A stretch of 14,907 nucleotides of DNA, taken from contig NZ_RQHW01000081.1 in NCBI RefSeq assembly GCF_004770995.1, positions 1 through 14,907 of the forward strand, read 5' to 3'. Position numbers and translations under genes: made by a program. Below the pieces are notes generated by a model that had not been told where the DNA came from, did not search any database, and worked only from the letters and a program-made list of their open reading frames with translations. Position 1 is the first letter of the stretch. Each line of letters opens with the position of its first letter. Below, one piece after another: positions 1 to 7,048 of this stretch. Source of the DNA: Leptospira idonii. Its GTDB lineage: Bacteria; Spirochaetota; Leptospiria; Leptospirales; Leptospiraceae.

Positions 1-1
1 C

Positions 2-355
2 CTTTCCTATTCATATAGTAATGCACGTGTTTGGTTTTCAAAATTTTCAGAAGAATACTCTTTGTTAGAGGTGGAAATTTTGCCGCCTTATTTATATTTA
101 ATGAGCCAGGACATGAGATCTTATACTTCAGACTCAATGATTATATCTCCTTTTTTCGTTGTTGATAAAAAAATTACTACCCAAGGCTTTTCTGAATTAT
201 GTGAGTACGTGCAGAAGCATTCCAAGGTGCCAAGGCAGGAGTTAAAAGCAATTTCAGAGCTATATAAAAGATTGATTAAGGATATTGATAATTTAATGAG
301 TGATGATTCTGCTTGGTTGAGTCGTAAGAAATACGATGTTGAGAAAATCGAATAG
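2..355 (+). CDS. 3' end of an unrecognised protein, cut by the window edge
   Basis: The reading frame is open without a stop from base 2 to the TAG at 353-355, so this is the C-terminal part (117 residues) of a longer protein. An internal TTG at 62 is a possible start but has no convincing ribosome site, and the frame continues upstream of it. The visible part is mixed alpha and hydrophilic: an aromatic/serine-rich start, then a Lys/Glu-rich helical end (EYVQKHSKVPRQ, ISELYKRLIKDIDNLM). No signal peptide, membrane segment or metal motif is visible. I recognise no family. It faces the ATPase remnant on the other strand, so both may belong to an older accessory region. Confidence 0.6.
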   Translation, partial: LSYSYSNARVWFSKFSEEYSLLEVEILPPYLYLMSQDMRSYTSDSMIISPFFVVDKKITTQGFSELCEYVQKHSKVPRQELKAISELYKRLIKDIDNLMSDDSAWLSRKKYDVEKIE

Positions 356-480
356 CTTCCCAGAATATTGAATATGCCTCGTTATGTCCTGTAAAAGGTA
401 ATTGACAAACTTACTTTTTGTTATATTATTTCGAGACTTGTAAGAGTTTAAAAAGTGAGTGATATAATTAGAATCCGGTA

Positions 481-832
481 TGATGAATTTGATTATACTA
501 AGACATATGGCTATGGCGATAAAATTTTCAAGCTTTGCAACTTCGCCACCATCACCAAATAAACTATCTCAGACCTTTTCAGTGATTTTCCCTGCATGAC
601 TAATTTTATTGCCCTCAACATACCAAATTAAATAAGGATCAAAATGTGCTAACAAGGGAATAGAATTGGTTGCAATCCATATTTGTCCATTAGAGTTGCA
701 TTGCTGTATTCTATCAGGTGTCTCAATTATCTCTGAGGGTGATTGATGCAAAATAGAAGTTCGTCGTTTTGTTACGGAGGGATAATCCTGAAGTATTTTT
801 TTTGTGACTCCTTATTATTCTAATAATTCCCG
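481..832 (-). pseudogene. AAA-family ATPase remnant with an in-frame stop
   Basis: Read leftward, the frame is open from base 832 to a TGA at 569-571. It contains NGQIWIATNSIPLLAHFDPY, the pattern of the end of an ABC/AAA ATPase core (family form roughly 'QIWIATHSIPLLAHF'). The usual His of 'ATHS' is Asn here. After the TGA the same frame continues with DSLFGDGGEVAKLENFIA, which reads as the natural continuation (EKV-[L]-DSLxGD.xEVAKLExFI), so the TGA probably replaces a Leu codon. Walker A, Walker B and the N-terminal half are absent, and no sensible start codon exists. This is a C-terminal fragment with a nonsense mutation, not an expressed gene. The family call rests on motif memory. The left limit is approximate. 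Confidence 0.55.
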
Positions 833-985
833 CCTAAAAATGAAAGATGGAGATGGCAAATTTCTTATGATATTTTCAATATTTGTAAAGTGGAATTTGA
901 TGATTACCACTTATCTCTTGCTTGATTTTAGTATGTTGTTTTGAAAAGCACCTTACCAAGGGAAATAAAAAATAGAAAAATCTCT

Positions 986-1411
986 TCATATCCCATTGGC
1001 AGTAAATGCCGCTCTATATGCTTCTGGTGGACAAGTAGTATAAAGGCATGTATGACTCTTACCGTCATCACTAATAAACCAAACACCAGATGAAGTAAGT
1101 TCTGTGCAGGAAATTTTATATGAATTTGATTTTGCCGGTCCCGAAGATAAACCTGAACAGGTTCCTATCGGTATATTCGAATAACAAGTACATGATCCTT
1201 GAAACGCTTGTGTATTTGTGCAATAAACACAGTCCGATAAATTAGCCGAATTTACGATACCAAGAAAGATTTGATTTTTCTTATTTGCCTCTTCCTTCTT
1301 TTTTGCTTCGTTTTCTGTCGAGCAGGAATAAAATATTATTAGATGAATGAGAGTCAGCATAAATATCGAGGATCGCAATTTGCGGATTAGGGAAGAGAGA
1401 TAAGTTTGCAT
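986..1411 (-). CDS. Cys-rich lipoprotein downstream of the TonB receptor
   Basis: A 141-residue protein with a basic, then hydrophobic N-terminus (residues 10-29) ending in FYSC, a relaxed spirochaete-type lipobox with Cys30 as the lipidated residue. A Lys/Glu linker (31-46) follows. The mature domain has eight further cysteines (61, 64, 74, 76, 85, 102, 122, 127), including CVYC and CTC. An even number in an exported protein suggests disulfides, although metal binding is possible given its neighbours. The ATG is preceded by AAAGGA. That ribosome site overlaps the stop codon of the TonB receptor gene, and the two genes lie 11 bases apart, so they are probably one operon. I do not recognise the family. 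It may be a surface or periplasm-facing accessory of the receptor (inference). Confidence 0.75.
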   Translation of the reverse strand: MQTYLSSLIRKLRSSIFMLTLIHLIIFYSCSTENEAKKKEEANKKNQIFLGIVNSANLSDCVYCTNTQAFQGSCTCYSNIPIGTCSGLSSGPAKSNSYKISCTELTSSGVWFISDDGKSHTCLYTTCPPEAYRAAFTANGI

Positions 1412-1422
1412 ATAAATTTCCT

Positions 1423-3867
1423 TTAATTGATGATAGTGAGGGGAATTGTAAGTTTGAAAGTTGCATTGATTCCAGGGTTCAGCGCATAATCTTTATACCT
1501 ACTCATATGATCTACGTATGCCTTATTAAAAACATTCATAACCGCAAAATCAAATGTAGCTGGCTCAGCTTCGTTGTTTAAAGAAGGGATTTCGAAGCCA
1601 AAACCTATGTCGTATAAATTATACCCTGCTGTAGTCGTTTCCAATTTATCCACTCTGTATTGAGAGCTAATAAAACGACCGCTAACAGATAAGTAAGGTT
1701 TTTGTAGTGAGAATAATTCCTCTTTGGAAAATCTAAATCCCAATCTGGATCGATTTGGAGCCATTCTAGGAAGTGCTTTGGTTTGCAAATCATTATAGAT
1801 TAAACTGAGATCAGTATCCTCTATCGTTAAAAAAGTAGAAGGATCGACTTTTTTATACACTGATCCTTTTAAAAGATCAATCCCTCCATTCATTGAAATA
1901 TTTTTCGTCAATTCAGCTTGAATGAAAAATTCTCCACCGGTTAATACTGCTCTATCTTGTCTATATTGATACACTGGAAGCCGAGACTCCTCGTCATATT
2001 TTCCTTGGCTTACAGAATAAATATAATCTTGTATAGTGTTTTGAAAGAAAGTAACTTCTGCTTGAATTTTTGAAGACGCATATCGGAGAGCTGTATCGTA
2101 ATTCACGGAAGTCTCAGGTTTTAGTTGATTTTTTCCTGTCTCAAAGCGACCAGTGCCTTCGTGAACTCCATTGGAATATAATTCAAAAGGAGTGGGTGAT
2201 CTGAATCCCTTGCCAACGTTTAGGATAAGTGAAAGAGGTTTTGAAAACCGCCAAACACTGCCTAACGTTCCTGTAGTGGCGGAAAAATTTTTTGTTTCCT
2301 CACTTACCCCCAAATCCGTATTGGCTTTGATATCCACGCTTCTTTTGTCCGCCCTGAGCCCGCCGGAAAACGTAAAATCACCTAGTTTATATTCTTCTAA
2401 AAGAAAACCCGCTAAATTAATTAATAAATATCCGGGAATCAAAGGTTCGGTTCCTCTCGTAGCATTTTTTTGGTTCATGCCGGAAACTCCTATGGTACCT
2501 TTCCATCCAAGAATAGGTTTGTGATGAAATTTAACATCCAATGTGCCTGTGTCTAAAGACAGATTTAAACCTTGTTCTGTTCTGAATTGATTCACTTGGT
2601 ATATGTTATATGCCTTTGTGAAGTCTGAGATAGTGCTGTCTAGGAGGGTCTTCTGAATAGGAACGTAAATATTTTTGTCAGGAATTTCTCGTCTGTTGTT
2701 TCGTTGGTATCCCGCATCTACTTCCAAATTTCCCAAAGCAAAGATGAAAAAGGAATGTAAATGATTTTTATCATGGATAACGGATTGGGAAACTTGTGCC
2801 CCAGGGTTTTCATTCGGATTGTCGTATAGATCTTGTTTGAACTCTCTCCTGAAGCTGTCTAAATAAATGTTTCCCCAGGCTCCATCTGTTCCTACAGAAA
2901 CGGATTTATTCGATTCCGTAAAACCTGTATTTGGAATTATTCCGTTAGGGGTTGAAATTCTACCTGCTTTTCTATCGTTTGCTTGAACTCGATATCCTAT
3001 ATTCGAATTGTGATTGTAACCATATAAGGATAAATCACCTGCATCTTGTTTGTTGTTAGAAAATCCGTTATAGCTCATCGTTCCGGCTAACGTAGGGGCT
3101 CCATCTTTTTTTGTAGGGGCTTTATTTCTGATCACATTGACTACCCCTCCAAGCGCATCAGAACCGTACAATACGCTTCCAGGGCCTTTTACCACTTCGA
3201 CTTGGCTGATTCCGAACGCATCCAAATCTACTGTGTGATCATCACCGAATTGTTGGTCTTCCTGTCTTACTCCATCACTCATTACGAGCACTCTCTGTCC
3301 CGAAAGTCCACGAATCACCGGTTTGGCGCTTCCTGCTCCTGTTGTTAGAGCAGAAACACCTGGTGTATTTTGCAGTGTAGTGGCGATATTTTCTCCTCTT
3401 TGTCTTTGCAATTGGCGTCCTTTGACTACCGTAGTCGATTGGGGAGAATTTAGAAAATCCGCAAGATTGGATTTTGCTGTAACATTGATGGATTGAAATT
3501 CCAAATTGGAAGGCAATAGAATGATCGTGATCTTCTCGTCTTTGTCTTTTAAATCTATTGTTGTCGTTTCTGGTTGGAATCCACCTGCTGAAACAAAAAG
3601 CGTATATGTTCCAGGTGGTAAATGTTGGTATTCAAAACTACCTTGCTTATCTACGGAAGAAGTTTGTTTCGTTTCTTGTAAAAATAATTTTGCATTTTCA
3701 ATCGGCTTTCCATTCGCAGACAAAACATCTCCTTTAATATTAAAGTCCAGTGCATAGATAGATGTTCCGAAAAGGAAAAGAACAACAGGTATTATCTTTC
3801 GAAGCGAGTGAAGTTTTAACTTTTTTAATACTATTTCGTTTGATAAAAAAAATTTAGAGAAGTTCAT
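1423..3867 (-). CDS. TonB-dependent outer-membrane receptor, probable metal uptake
   Basis: An 814-residue outer-membrane transporter that would import a substrate using TonB energy. Residues 1-39 are an unusually long signal peptide (about 23 residues before the hydrophobic core; likely cleavage after SIYA). A carboxypeptidase-regulatory-like beta domain lies at about 42-118 (GDVLSANGKPIENAKLFL, PPGTYTLFVSAGGF). The plug covers about 140-250, with the motifs PVIRGLSGQRVLVMSDGVR and VEVVKGPGSVLYGSDALGG. The rest is the 22-strand barrel, ending NPGINATFKLTIPL. The late motif YVDHMSRYKDYALNPG resembles the C-terminus of ZnuD-type zinc receptors as I remember them, and a His-containing loop (IHDKNHLHS) is present. 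Substrate is inferred from context: a metal-export locus lies next door and a palindrome precedes the gene. Zinc, nickel or cobalt chelates are candidates. Siderophore or heme cannot be excluded. Confidence 0.9.
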   Translation of the reverse strand: MNFSKFFLSNEIVLKKLKLHSLRKIIPVVLFLFGTSIYALDFNIKGDVLSANGKPIENAKLFLQETKQTSSVDKQGSFEYQHLPPGTYTLFVSAGGFQPETTTIDLKDKDEKITIILLPSNLEFQSINVTAKSNLADFLNSPQSTTVVKGRQLQRQRGENIATTLQNTPGVSALTTGAGSAKPVIRGLSGQRVLVMSDGVRQEDQQFGDDHTVDLDAFGISQVEVVKGPGSVLYGSDALGGVVNVIRNKAPTKKDGAPTLAGTMSYNGFSNNKQDAGDLSLYGYNHNSNIGYRVQANDRKAGRISTPNGIIPNTGFTESNKSVSVGTDGAWGNIYLDSFRREFKQDLYDNPNENPGAQVSQSVIHDKNHLHSFFIFALGNLEVDAGYQRNNRREIPDKNIYVPIQKTLLDSTISDFTKAYNIYQVNQFRTEQGLNLSLDTGTLDVKFHHKPILGWKGTIGVSGMNQKNATRGTEPLIPGYLLINLAGFLLEEYKLGDFTFSGGLRADKRSVDIKANTDLGVSEETKNFSATTGTLGSVWRFSKPLSLILNVGKGFRSPTPFELYSNGVHEGTGRFETGKNQLKPETSVNYDTALRYASSKIQAEVTFFQNTIQDYIYSVSQGKYDEESRLPVYQYRQDRAVLTGGEFFIQAELTKNISMNGGIDLLKGSVYKKVDPSTFLTIEDTDLSLIYNDLQTKALPRMAPNRSRLGFRFSKEELFSLQKPYLSVSGRFISSQYRVDKLETTTAGYNLYDIGFGFEIPSLNNEAEPATFDFAVMNVFNKAYVDHMSRYKDYALNPGINATFKLTIPLTIIN

Positions 3868-3889
3868 GTTTCATTTTCCAAGCGTCATC

Positions 3890-3910
3890 ATTTGCAACTT
3901 TGCCGCAAAT
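3890..3910. promoter_or_regulatory. Palindromic candidate operator upstream of the TonB receptor
   Basis: ATTTGC (3890-3895) and GCAAAT (3905-3910) form an inverted repeat with a 9-base spacer. A second, tighter palindrome, TTTGCCGCAAA (3899-3909), is embedded. The site lies 23-43 bases before the receptor's ATG, where a repressor would block expression. Position and symmetry fit a Fur/Zur-type or other metalloregulator, but the sequence matches no consensus I can quote. Confidence 0.35.
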
Positions 3911-4019
3911 GCAAGAAAGTTTTATTTTTGGAATAAAAAAATAGAGGAACTATGTATTGGATTTTGTTTATTAGCAGAAAGAAAATGTAATCAAGCTGCT
4001 CATTGAACTAGAATATTTA

Positions 4020-5264
4020 TCAACTTTGATAGTTTTTCTTCCCAAATGATTGAAAAATGATAATTGTAACTAAGGCTACTCCTAATGTGAGTAGACCGCC
4101 GTATAAAAAATCTCTTTCCGGGAAATGAATGCCAATCATGCCTACAATCGGATAAGCAATCGCCCACCACAAATGTGAAAAAGCAAAATGGGCTCCATAT
4201 ACCTTGCCTTGGTCTTCCGGGTGAATGTTTTCTCCTATTAACGTTTCGGAAGGCATGTCGGCAAGTGTTTGTCCAATTCCCGCAAGTATCCATAGTAAGA
4301 TGAGTCCTTGATAAGGAACAAAATTTGCAATACTAATCGATAGACCTATGATCAATGCACCGGATATCAATGATATGCTGCGTGTTTTCGATTTATCCAA
4401 GCTGCCTAATAAAAACGCAGATAGAGCAGCTCCCAATCCGAAGGCAGACATGATCCATCCGTAATGTGTATCATCCAATTTGAGAGAAGTTTTTACTAAC
4501 CCGACGGAATTGACTAATACCATCGCACCTGCGATAGCTGATATAAATTCTATACTTAGAGCGAATCTTATGATTCTATTGCCGAATAATAATTTGATGC
4601 TTTTTATTATTTCACTTCCTGTTGTTTTTGAAGACTTGTTGCTCATTATCATTCCTTTTTGTAAGGATGCCGCTGGAATGAGAAGTAGTGGAATAATGGC
4701 GATAAGCAGTAGGCATCCGTTTACAAGAAAGATCTGCTTTGCTCCTAACCAAACTGCTGCTATTCCTGCGATTGCTGGACCAAAAACACTCAGCAGTTGA
4801 AACGTAGCCATTGATAGACCGTTTGCTTCTCTATATATAGTTTTCTCTACAATTTGTGGTATGATCGCTCTGTATGTAGGGGTGAAAAATGCAGCAAACA
4901 CGTTTAAAGCAAATATGAGTCCATATATTTGCCATTCTTTCGTAATAAAGGGCAACATACATACAATGATCATTCTTGCGCATTGAGTAGTTATCAAAAT
5001 TTTTTTACGTTCTATCTTCTCCGACATGACTCCTGCAAAAGGAGAAAAGAAGATATAAGCGGAAACTCTCAATGTCAATGCTGATGCAAGTACTGCTGCT
5101 GAATTCTTCGGGTTGATTTCATAAGTAAGAAGCGCCAAGCCTAGCCAGGTGAAAGAATCCCCTAATAAACTTGCGATTTGCGAGAAGTAAAGTTTGGTAA
5201 ATGTGAAATTTCGCAGAGGTTTGAGGGGTTCTACTATAAATTGCATTAGTGCTTTCGCGGTCAT
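4020..5264 (-). CDS. MFS exporter, EntS/NreB-like, probable metal efflux
   Basis: A 414-residue polytopic inner-membrane protein with about 12 predicted transmembrane segments and the MFS length. The cytoplasmic loop after TM2 carries a motif-A variant, GVMSEKIERKKIL (residues 78-90), and a weaker repeat (GSLDKSKTR) lies between TM8 and TM9. The N-terminus FTKLYFSQIASLLGDSFTWLG is typical of the MFS_3 group that includes the enterobactin exporter EntS and the nickel exporters NreB/NrsD. It lacks the His-rich C-terminal tail of NrsD. It is transcribed divergently from a CsoR/InrS-type sensor, the same arrangement as inrS-nrsD in cyanobacteria, so metal export is the favoured role (inference). 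The first ATG has no clear ribosome site. ATG at 5244-5246 (Met7) is an alternative. Drug or siderophore export remains possible. Confidence 0.85.
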   Translation of the reverse strand: MTAKALMQFIVEPLKPLRNFTFTKLYFSQIASLLGDSFTWLGLALLTYEINPKNSAAVLASALTLRVSAYIFFSPFAGVMSEKIERKKILITTQCARMIIVCMLPFITKEWQIYGLIFALNVFAAFFTPTYRAIIPQIVEKTIYREANGLSMATFQLLSVFGPAIAGIAAVWLGAKQIFLVNGCLLLIAIIPLLLIPAASLQKGMIMSNKSSKTTGSEIIKSIKLLFGNRIIRFALSIEFISAIAGAMVLVNSVGLVKTSLKLDDTHYGWIMSAFGLGAALSAFLLGSLDKSKTRSISLISGALIIGLSISIANFVPYQGLILLWILAGIGQTLADMPSETLIGENIHPEDQGKVYGAHFAFSHLWWAIAYPIVGMIGIHFPERDFLYGGLLTLGVALVTIIIFQSFGKKNYQS

Positions 5265-5271
5265 TGTTAGA

Positions 5272-5300
5272 TTGTTCGTAAGCTTATTTCAACCGAACAA
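5272..5300. repeat. Inverted repeat in the leader of the MFS gene
   Basis: TTGTTCG (5272-5278) and CGAACAA (5294-5300) are perfect 7-base arms separated by 15 bases. They lie just upstream of the MFS start codon. The repeat could be a second operator or a leader hairpin affecting translation of a gene that otherwise lacks a Shine-Dalgarno site. Confidence 0.3.
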
Positions 5301-5345
5301 GTTCATTTGAATTGTTGACACTCATTCTTTGCAATCAAAAAAAGA

Positions 5346-5374
5346 TTTACAGAACCTATCCTCCCCCATAGGAT
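5346..5374 (+). promoter_or_regulatory. Candidate promoter of the metal-sensor operon
   Basis: TTTACA (5346-5351), a 17-base spacer and TAGGAT (5369-5374) form a plausible sigma-70-type promoter. A start site near 5381 would leave a leader of only a few bases before the ATG at 5388, which fits the lack of a Shine-Dalgarno site there. A TTGACA at 5315-5320 is a better -35 box, but no good -10 is spaced from it. Confidence 0.35.
5355..5374. promoter_or_regulatory. C-tract palindrome, probable CsoR/RcnR-family operator
   Basis: CCTATCCTCCCCCATAGG contains the inverted repeats CCTAT/ATAGG (5355-5359, 5368-5372) and ATCCT/AGGAT (5358-5362, 5370-5374) around a run of five C. CsoR, RcnR and FrmR proteins are known to bind such G/C tracts flanked by short AT-containing inverted repeats (RcnR: TACT-G6-N-AGTA). 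The site fills the spacer and -10 region of the candidate promoter and sits 13 bases from the sensor's own ATG, so autorepression is likely. It could also control the divergent MFS gene. Confidence 0.6.
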
Positions 5375-5387
5375 GTAAAAAACGTTT

Positions 5388-5696
5388 ATGAAAGAACATA
5401 ATCACCATCATTCACATGACCATTCTGATCATATTCACACAACTCACCCTGAAATCATAAAAAGATTGAAACGTGCTAGCGGACATCTTTTGAAGGTGAT
5501 TGCAATGATTGAAGAAGGGCGGCCGTGCCTCGAAGTGGCACAGCAATTCCAATCCGTATACAGTGCTATTGGTAATGCAAAACATACGTTTGTTTATGAT
5601 CACATAGAGGGTTGCATTGAGACTTCTGATCATGAAAAACCTTCCGATCTGAAGAGAAAAATGCGGGAATTAAAAGAAATAACTAAATATCTATAG
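5388..5696 (+). CDS. CsoR/RcnR/InrS-family metal-sensing repressor, His-rich N-terminus
   Basis: A 102-residue all-helical repressor of the DUF156 family. These proteins bind DNA as apo-tetramers and release it on metal binding. Residues 22-100 hold the family core (RLKRASGHLLKVIAMIEEGRPC, HTFVYDHIEGCI). The metal positions are Cys47 (X), His72 (Y) and Cys76 (Z), spaced 25 and 4 as in CsoR. His15 lies 32 residues before Cys47, at the W position. The H-C-H-C set is that of the nickel sensor InrS. RcnR has H-C-H-H and FrmR lacks the last thiolate. The N-terminus (residues 4-20) is unusually His-rich, so His15 may be fortuitous. The gene opens an operon with the HupE-like and DUF6488-like genes and diverges from the MFS exporter. 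Cu(I) sensing is the main alternative. Confidence 0.88.
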   Translation: MKEHNHHHSHDHSDHIHTTHPEIIKRLKRASGHLLKVIAMIEEGRPCLEVAQQFQSVYSAIGNAKHTFVYDHIEGCIETSDHEKPSDLKRKMRELKEITKYL

Positions 5697-5704
5697 GAAA
5701 GAAA

Positions 5705-6523
5705 ATGAAATATTTTATATACATTATTGCGGGTTTTTTATTAAGTTCCGGCGTGTTTGCTCACGGAATGTCCGACGCTGATAAACAGAAAATCTTAGAT
5801 GCGGGACACTTACAGTATTTTGAGTTAGGCGCTTCTCATATGCTCAGCGGATATGACCATTTGCTTTTTCTTTTCGGGGTGATTTTTTTTCTTACTAAAT
5901 TTAAGGACATCGTTAAGTTTATAACAGCGTTTACTCTTGGGCATTCGATTACGCTGGTGTTCGCAACAGTTTATACGATCCAGGCAAATTACTTTTTGAT
6001 CGATGCAGTCATCGCATTGACAGTCATTTATAAGGGTTTTGATAATTTGGATGGATTCAAAAAATACCTAAACACTGTATCGCCAAACTTGCTTTTAATG
6101 GTGTTCACATTCGGATTGATTCACGGATTCGGACTTTCTACTCGTTTACAACAATTGCCTCTTCCTAAAGAGGGACTGATTTTAAAAATTTTATCTTTCA
6201 ATGTAGGCGTGGAAGTAGGGCAAGTGTTCGCCTTAACCGCAATGCTTCTTATTTTGGCTGGCTGGAGAAAAACTAAATCGTTTCAACGTTTTAGTAATGC
6301 TATGAATTTCGGCCTCATACTTTTGGGTTCATTGTTATTCTTAATGCAATTGCATGGGTTTTCTCATACAGCCTTTCCTGATGATTTTCCGTTGAATAGG
6401 GACGATCATTACCATGCACATAATGAAGCAGAATCGCCTGATCCTCTGAGAAACTATAAAAAGAATATTTTGAACGAAGAAAATACGCACCAGCATGGAA
6501 GCGATAAGCCGCACGCGCATTAG
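5705..6523 (+). CDS. HupE/UreJ-type membrane protein with a His-rich tail
   Basis: A 272-residue integral membrane protein of the HupE/UreJ_2 group, whose HupE members are nickel permeases. Residues 1-19 are a signal-like segment ending VFA, followed by HGMSD. Family motifs are GASHMLSGYDHLLFL (43-57; His45, Asp51, His52), FTLGHSITL (76-84; His80), FGLIHGFGLS (136-145; His140) and FNVGVEVGQV (165-174; Glu170). About 6-7 further hydrophobic helices are seen. The C-terminal 40 residues are hydrophilic and His-rich (DDHYHAH, HQHGSDKPHAH), suggesting a metal-binding tail. It starts 8 bases after the sensor gene with an AGGAAAG ribosome site, so co-regulation by the sensor is likely. Metal identity and direction of transport are not shown by the sequence. 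The sensor context favours nickel or cobalt. Confidence 0.85.
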   Translation: MKYFIYIIAGFLLSSGVFAHGMSDADKQKILDAGHLQYFELGASHMLSGYDHLLFLFGVIFFLTKFKDIVKFITAFTLGHSITLVFATVYTIQANYFLIDAVIALTVIYKGFDNLDGFKKYLNTVSPNLLLMVFTFGLIHGFGLSTRLQQLPLPKEGLILKILSFNVGVEVGQVFALTAMLLILAGWRKTKSFQRFSNAMNFGLILLGSLLFLMQLHGFSHTAFPDDFPLNRDDHYHAHNEAESPDPLRNYKKNILNEENTHQHGSDKPHAH

Positions 6524-6550
6524 AATATATTTAATATTTAAGGAAAAATT

Positions 6551-6916
6551 ATGAAAAACAACTTAACAAAATGGTTACTTACCTTGGCTCTGATGGGATC
6601 GGTTTTCGGATCGGGAACATTTGCTCACGATCATTCCAGTCATAAAAAATTGAGTAAGAGTGAAATTCTCGCTTCTGCAAGCAAGGGAGTATCCGCACTG
6701 ATCGCAAAAAAGGAAAAAGTAGACGGCTCTCGGCTTGATGTTAGCTGGGAAGATAAGTCCGTTACTTCCGATGCAATTGAAAAAGAAGGTGAAGGTTACT
6801 ATATTGTGAAGTTTACGAATGCAAAACTTGCCAAGTCTTTGTTTCTTCTTATCTCTGCAAGCGGCGATATCTACGATGCGAATTTCACCGGTGTGTTCAA
6901 GAATTTGAAGGATTGA
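6551..6916 (+). CDS. Small secreted DUF6488-like protein
   Basis: A 121-residue protein with a clear signal peptide (residues 1-25, cut after TFA). It leaves a mature N-terminus HDHSSH and a compact domain of about 90 residues. The domain pattern is an N-terminal helix (KSEILASASKGVSALIAKK), a central Trp (SWEDK) and strands ending GYYIVKFTN, LFLLISASGDIYDANFTG. As I remember it, this is the DUF6488 pattern, found beside heavy-metal RND pumps in proteobacteria. The biochemical role is unknown. The His/Asp-rich mature end suggests periplasmic metal contact (inference). An AAGGA ribosome site precedes the ATG. It lies 27 bases after the HupE-like gene, in the same operon, and is followed by the efflux genes. 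Confidence 0.7.
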   Translation: MKNNLTKWLLTLALMGSVFGSGTFAHDHSSHKKLSKSEILASASKGVSALIAKKEKVDGSRLDVSWEDKSVTSDAIEKEGEGYYIVKFTNAKLAKSLFLLISASGDIYDANFTGVFKNLKD

Positions 6917-6965
6917 TCCATTCTGAAAAATCGATAAGGCAATAAAACATTGTTCGAATTTCCAA

Positions 6966-7000
6966 GACGCTCCCTTTCATATAAAATGTTTGGGGGCGTT
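6966..7000 (+). other. Hairpin between the sensor operon and the efflux genes
   Basis: GACGCTCCC (6966-6974) can pair with GGGGGCGTT (6992-7000) with two G-T wobbles around a 17-base AT-rich loop. No T-run follows at once, so it is a weak terminator at best. The loop contains TATAAA/TAAAAT, so the same bases could instead be a promoter -10 for the efflux genes flanked by an operator. Confidence 0.3.
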
Positions 7001-7048
7001 TAGGAGACTTCGGTTTTTCATTTCTGCGTAAATATAAAGAGGCTATTC

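Noticed and set aside
2171..2524. Rightward 117-residue frame
   Set aside because: It lies wholly inside the TonB receptor gene on the other strand, whose protein is clearly real.
4480..4800. Rightward 106-residue hydrophobic frame
   Set aside because: It is an antisense shadow of the MFS exporter. Its hydrophobicity reflects the membrane-protein codons on the other strand.
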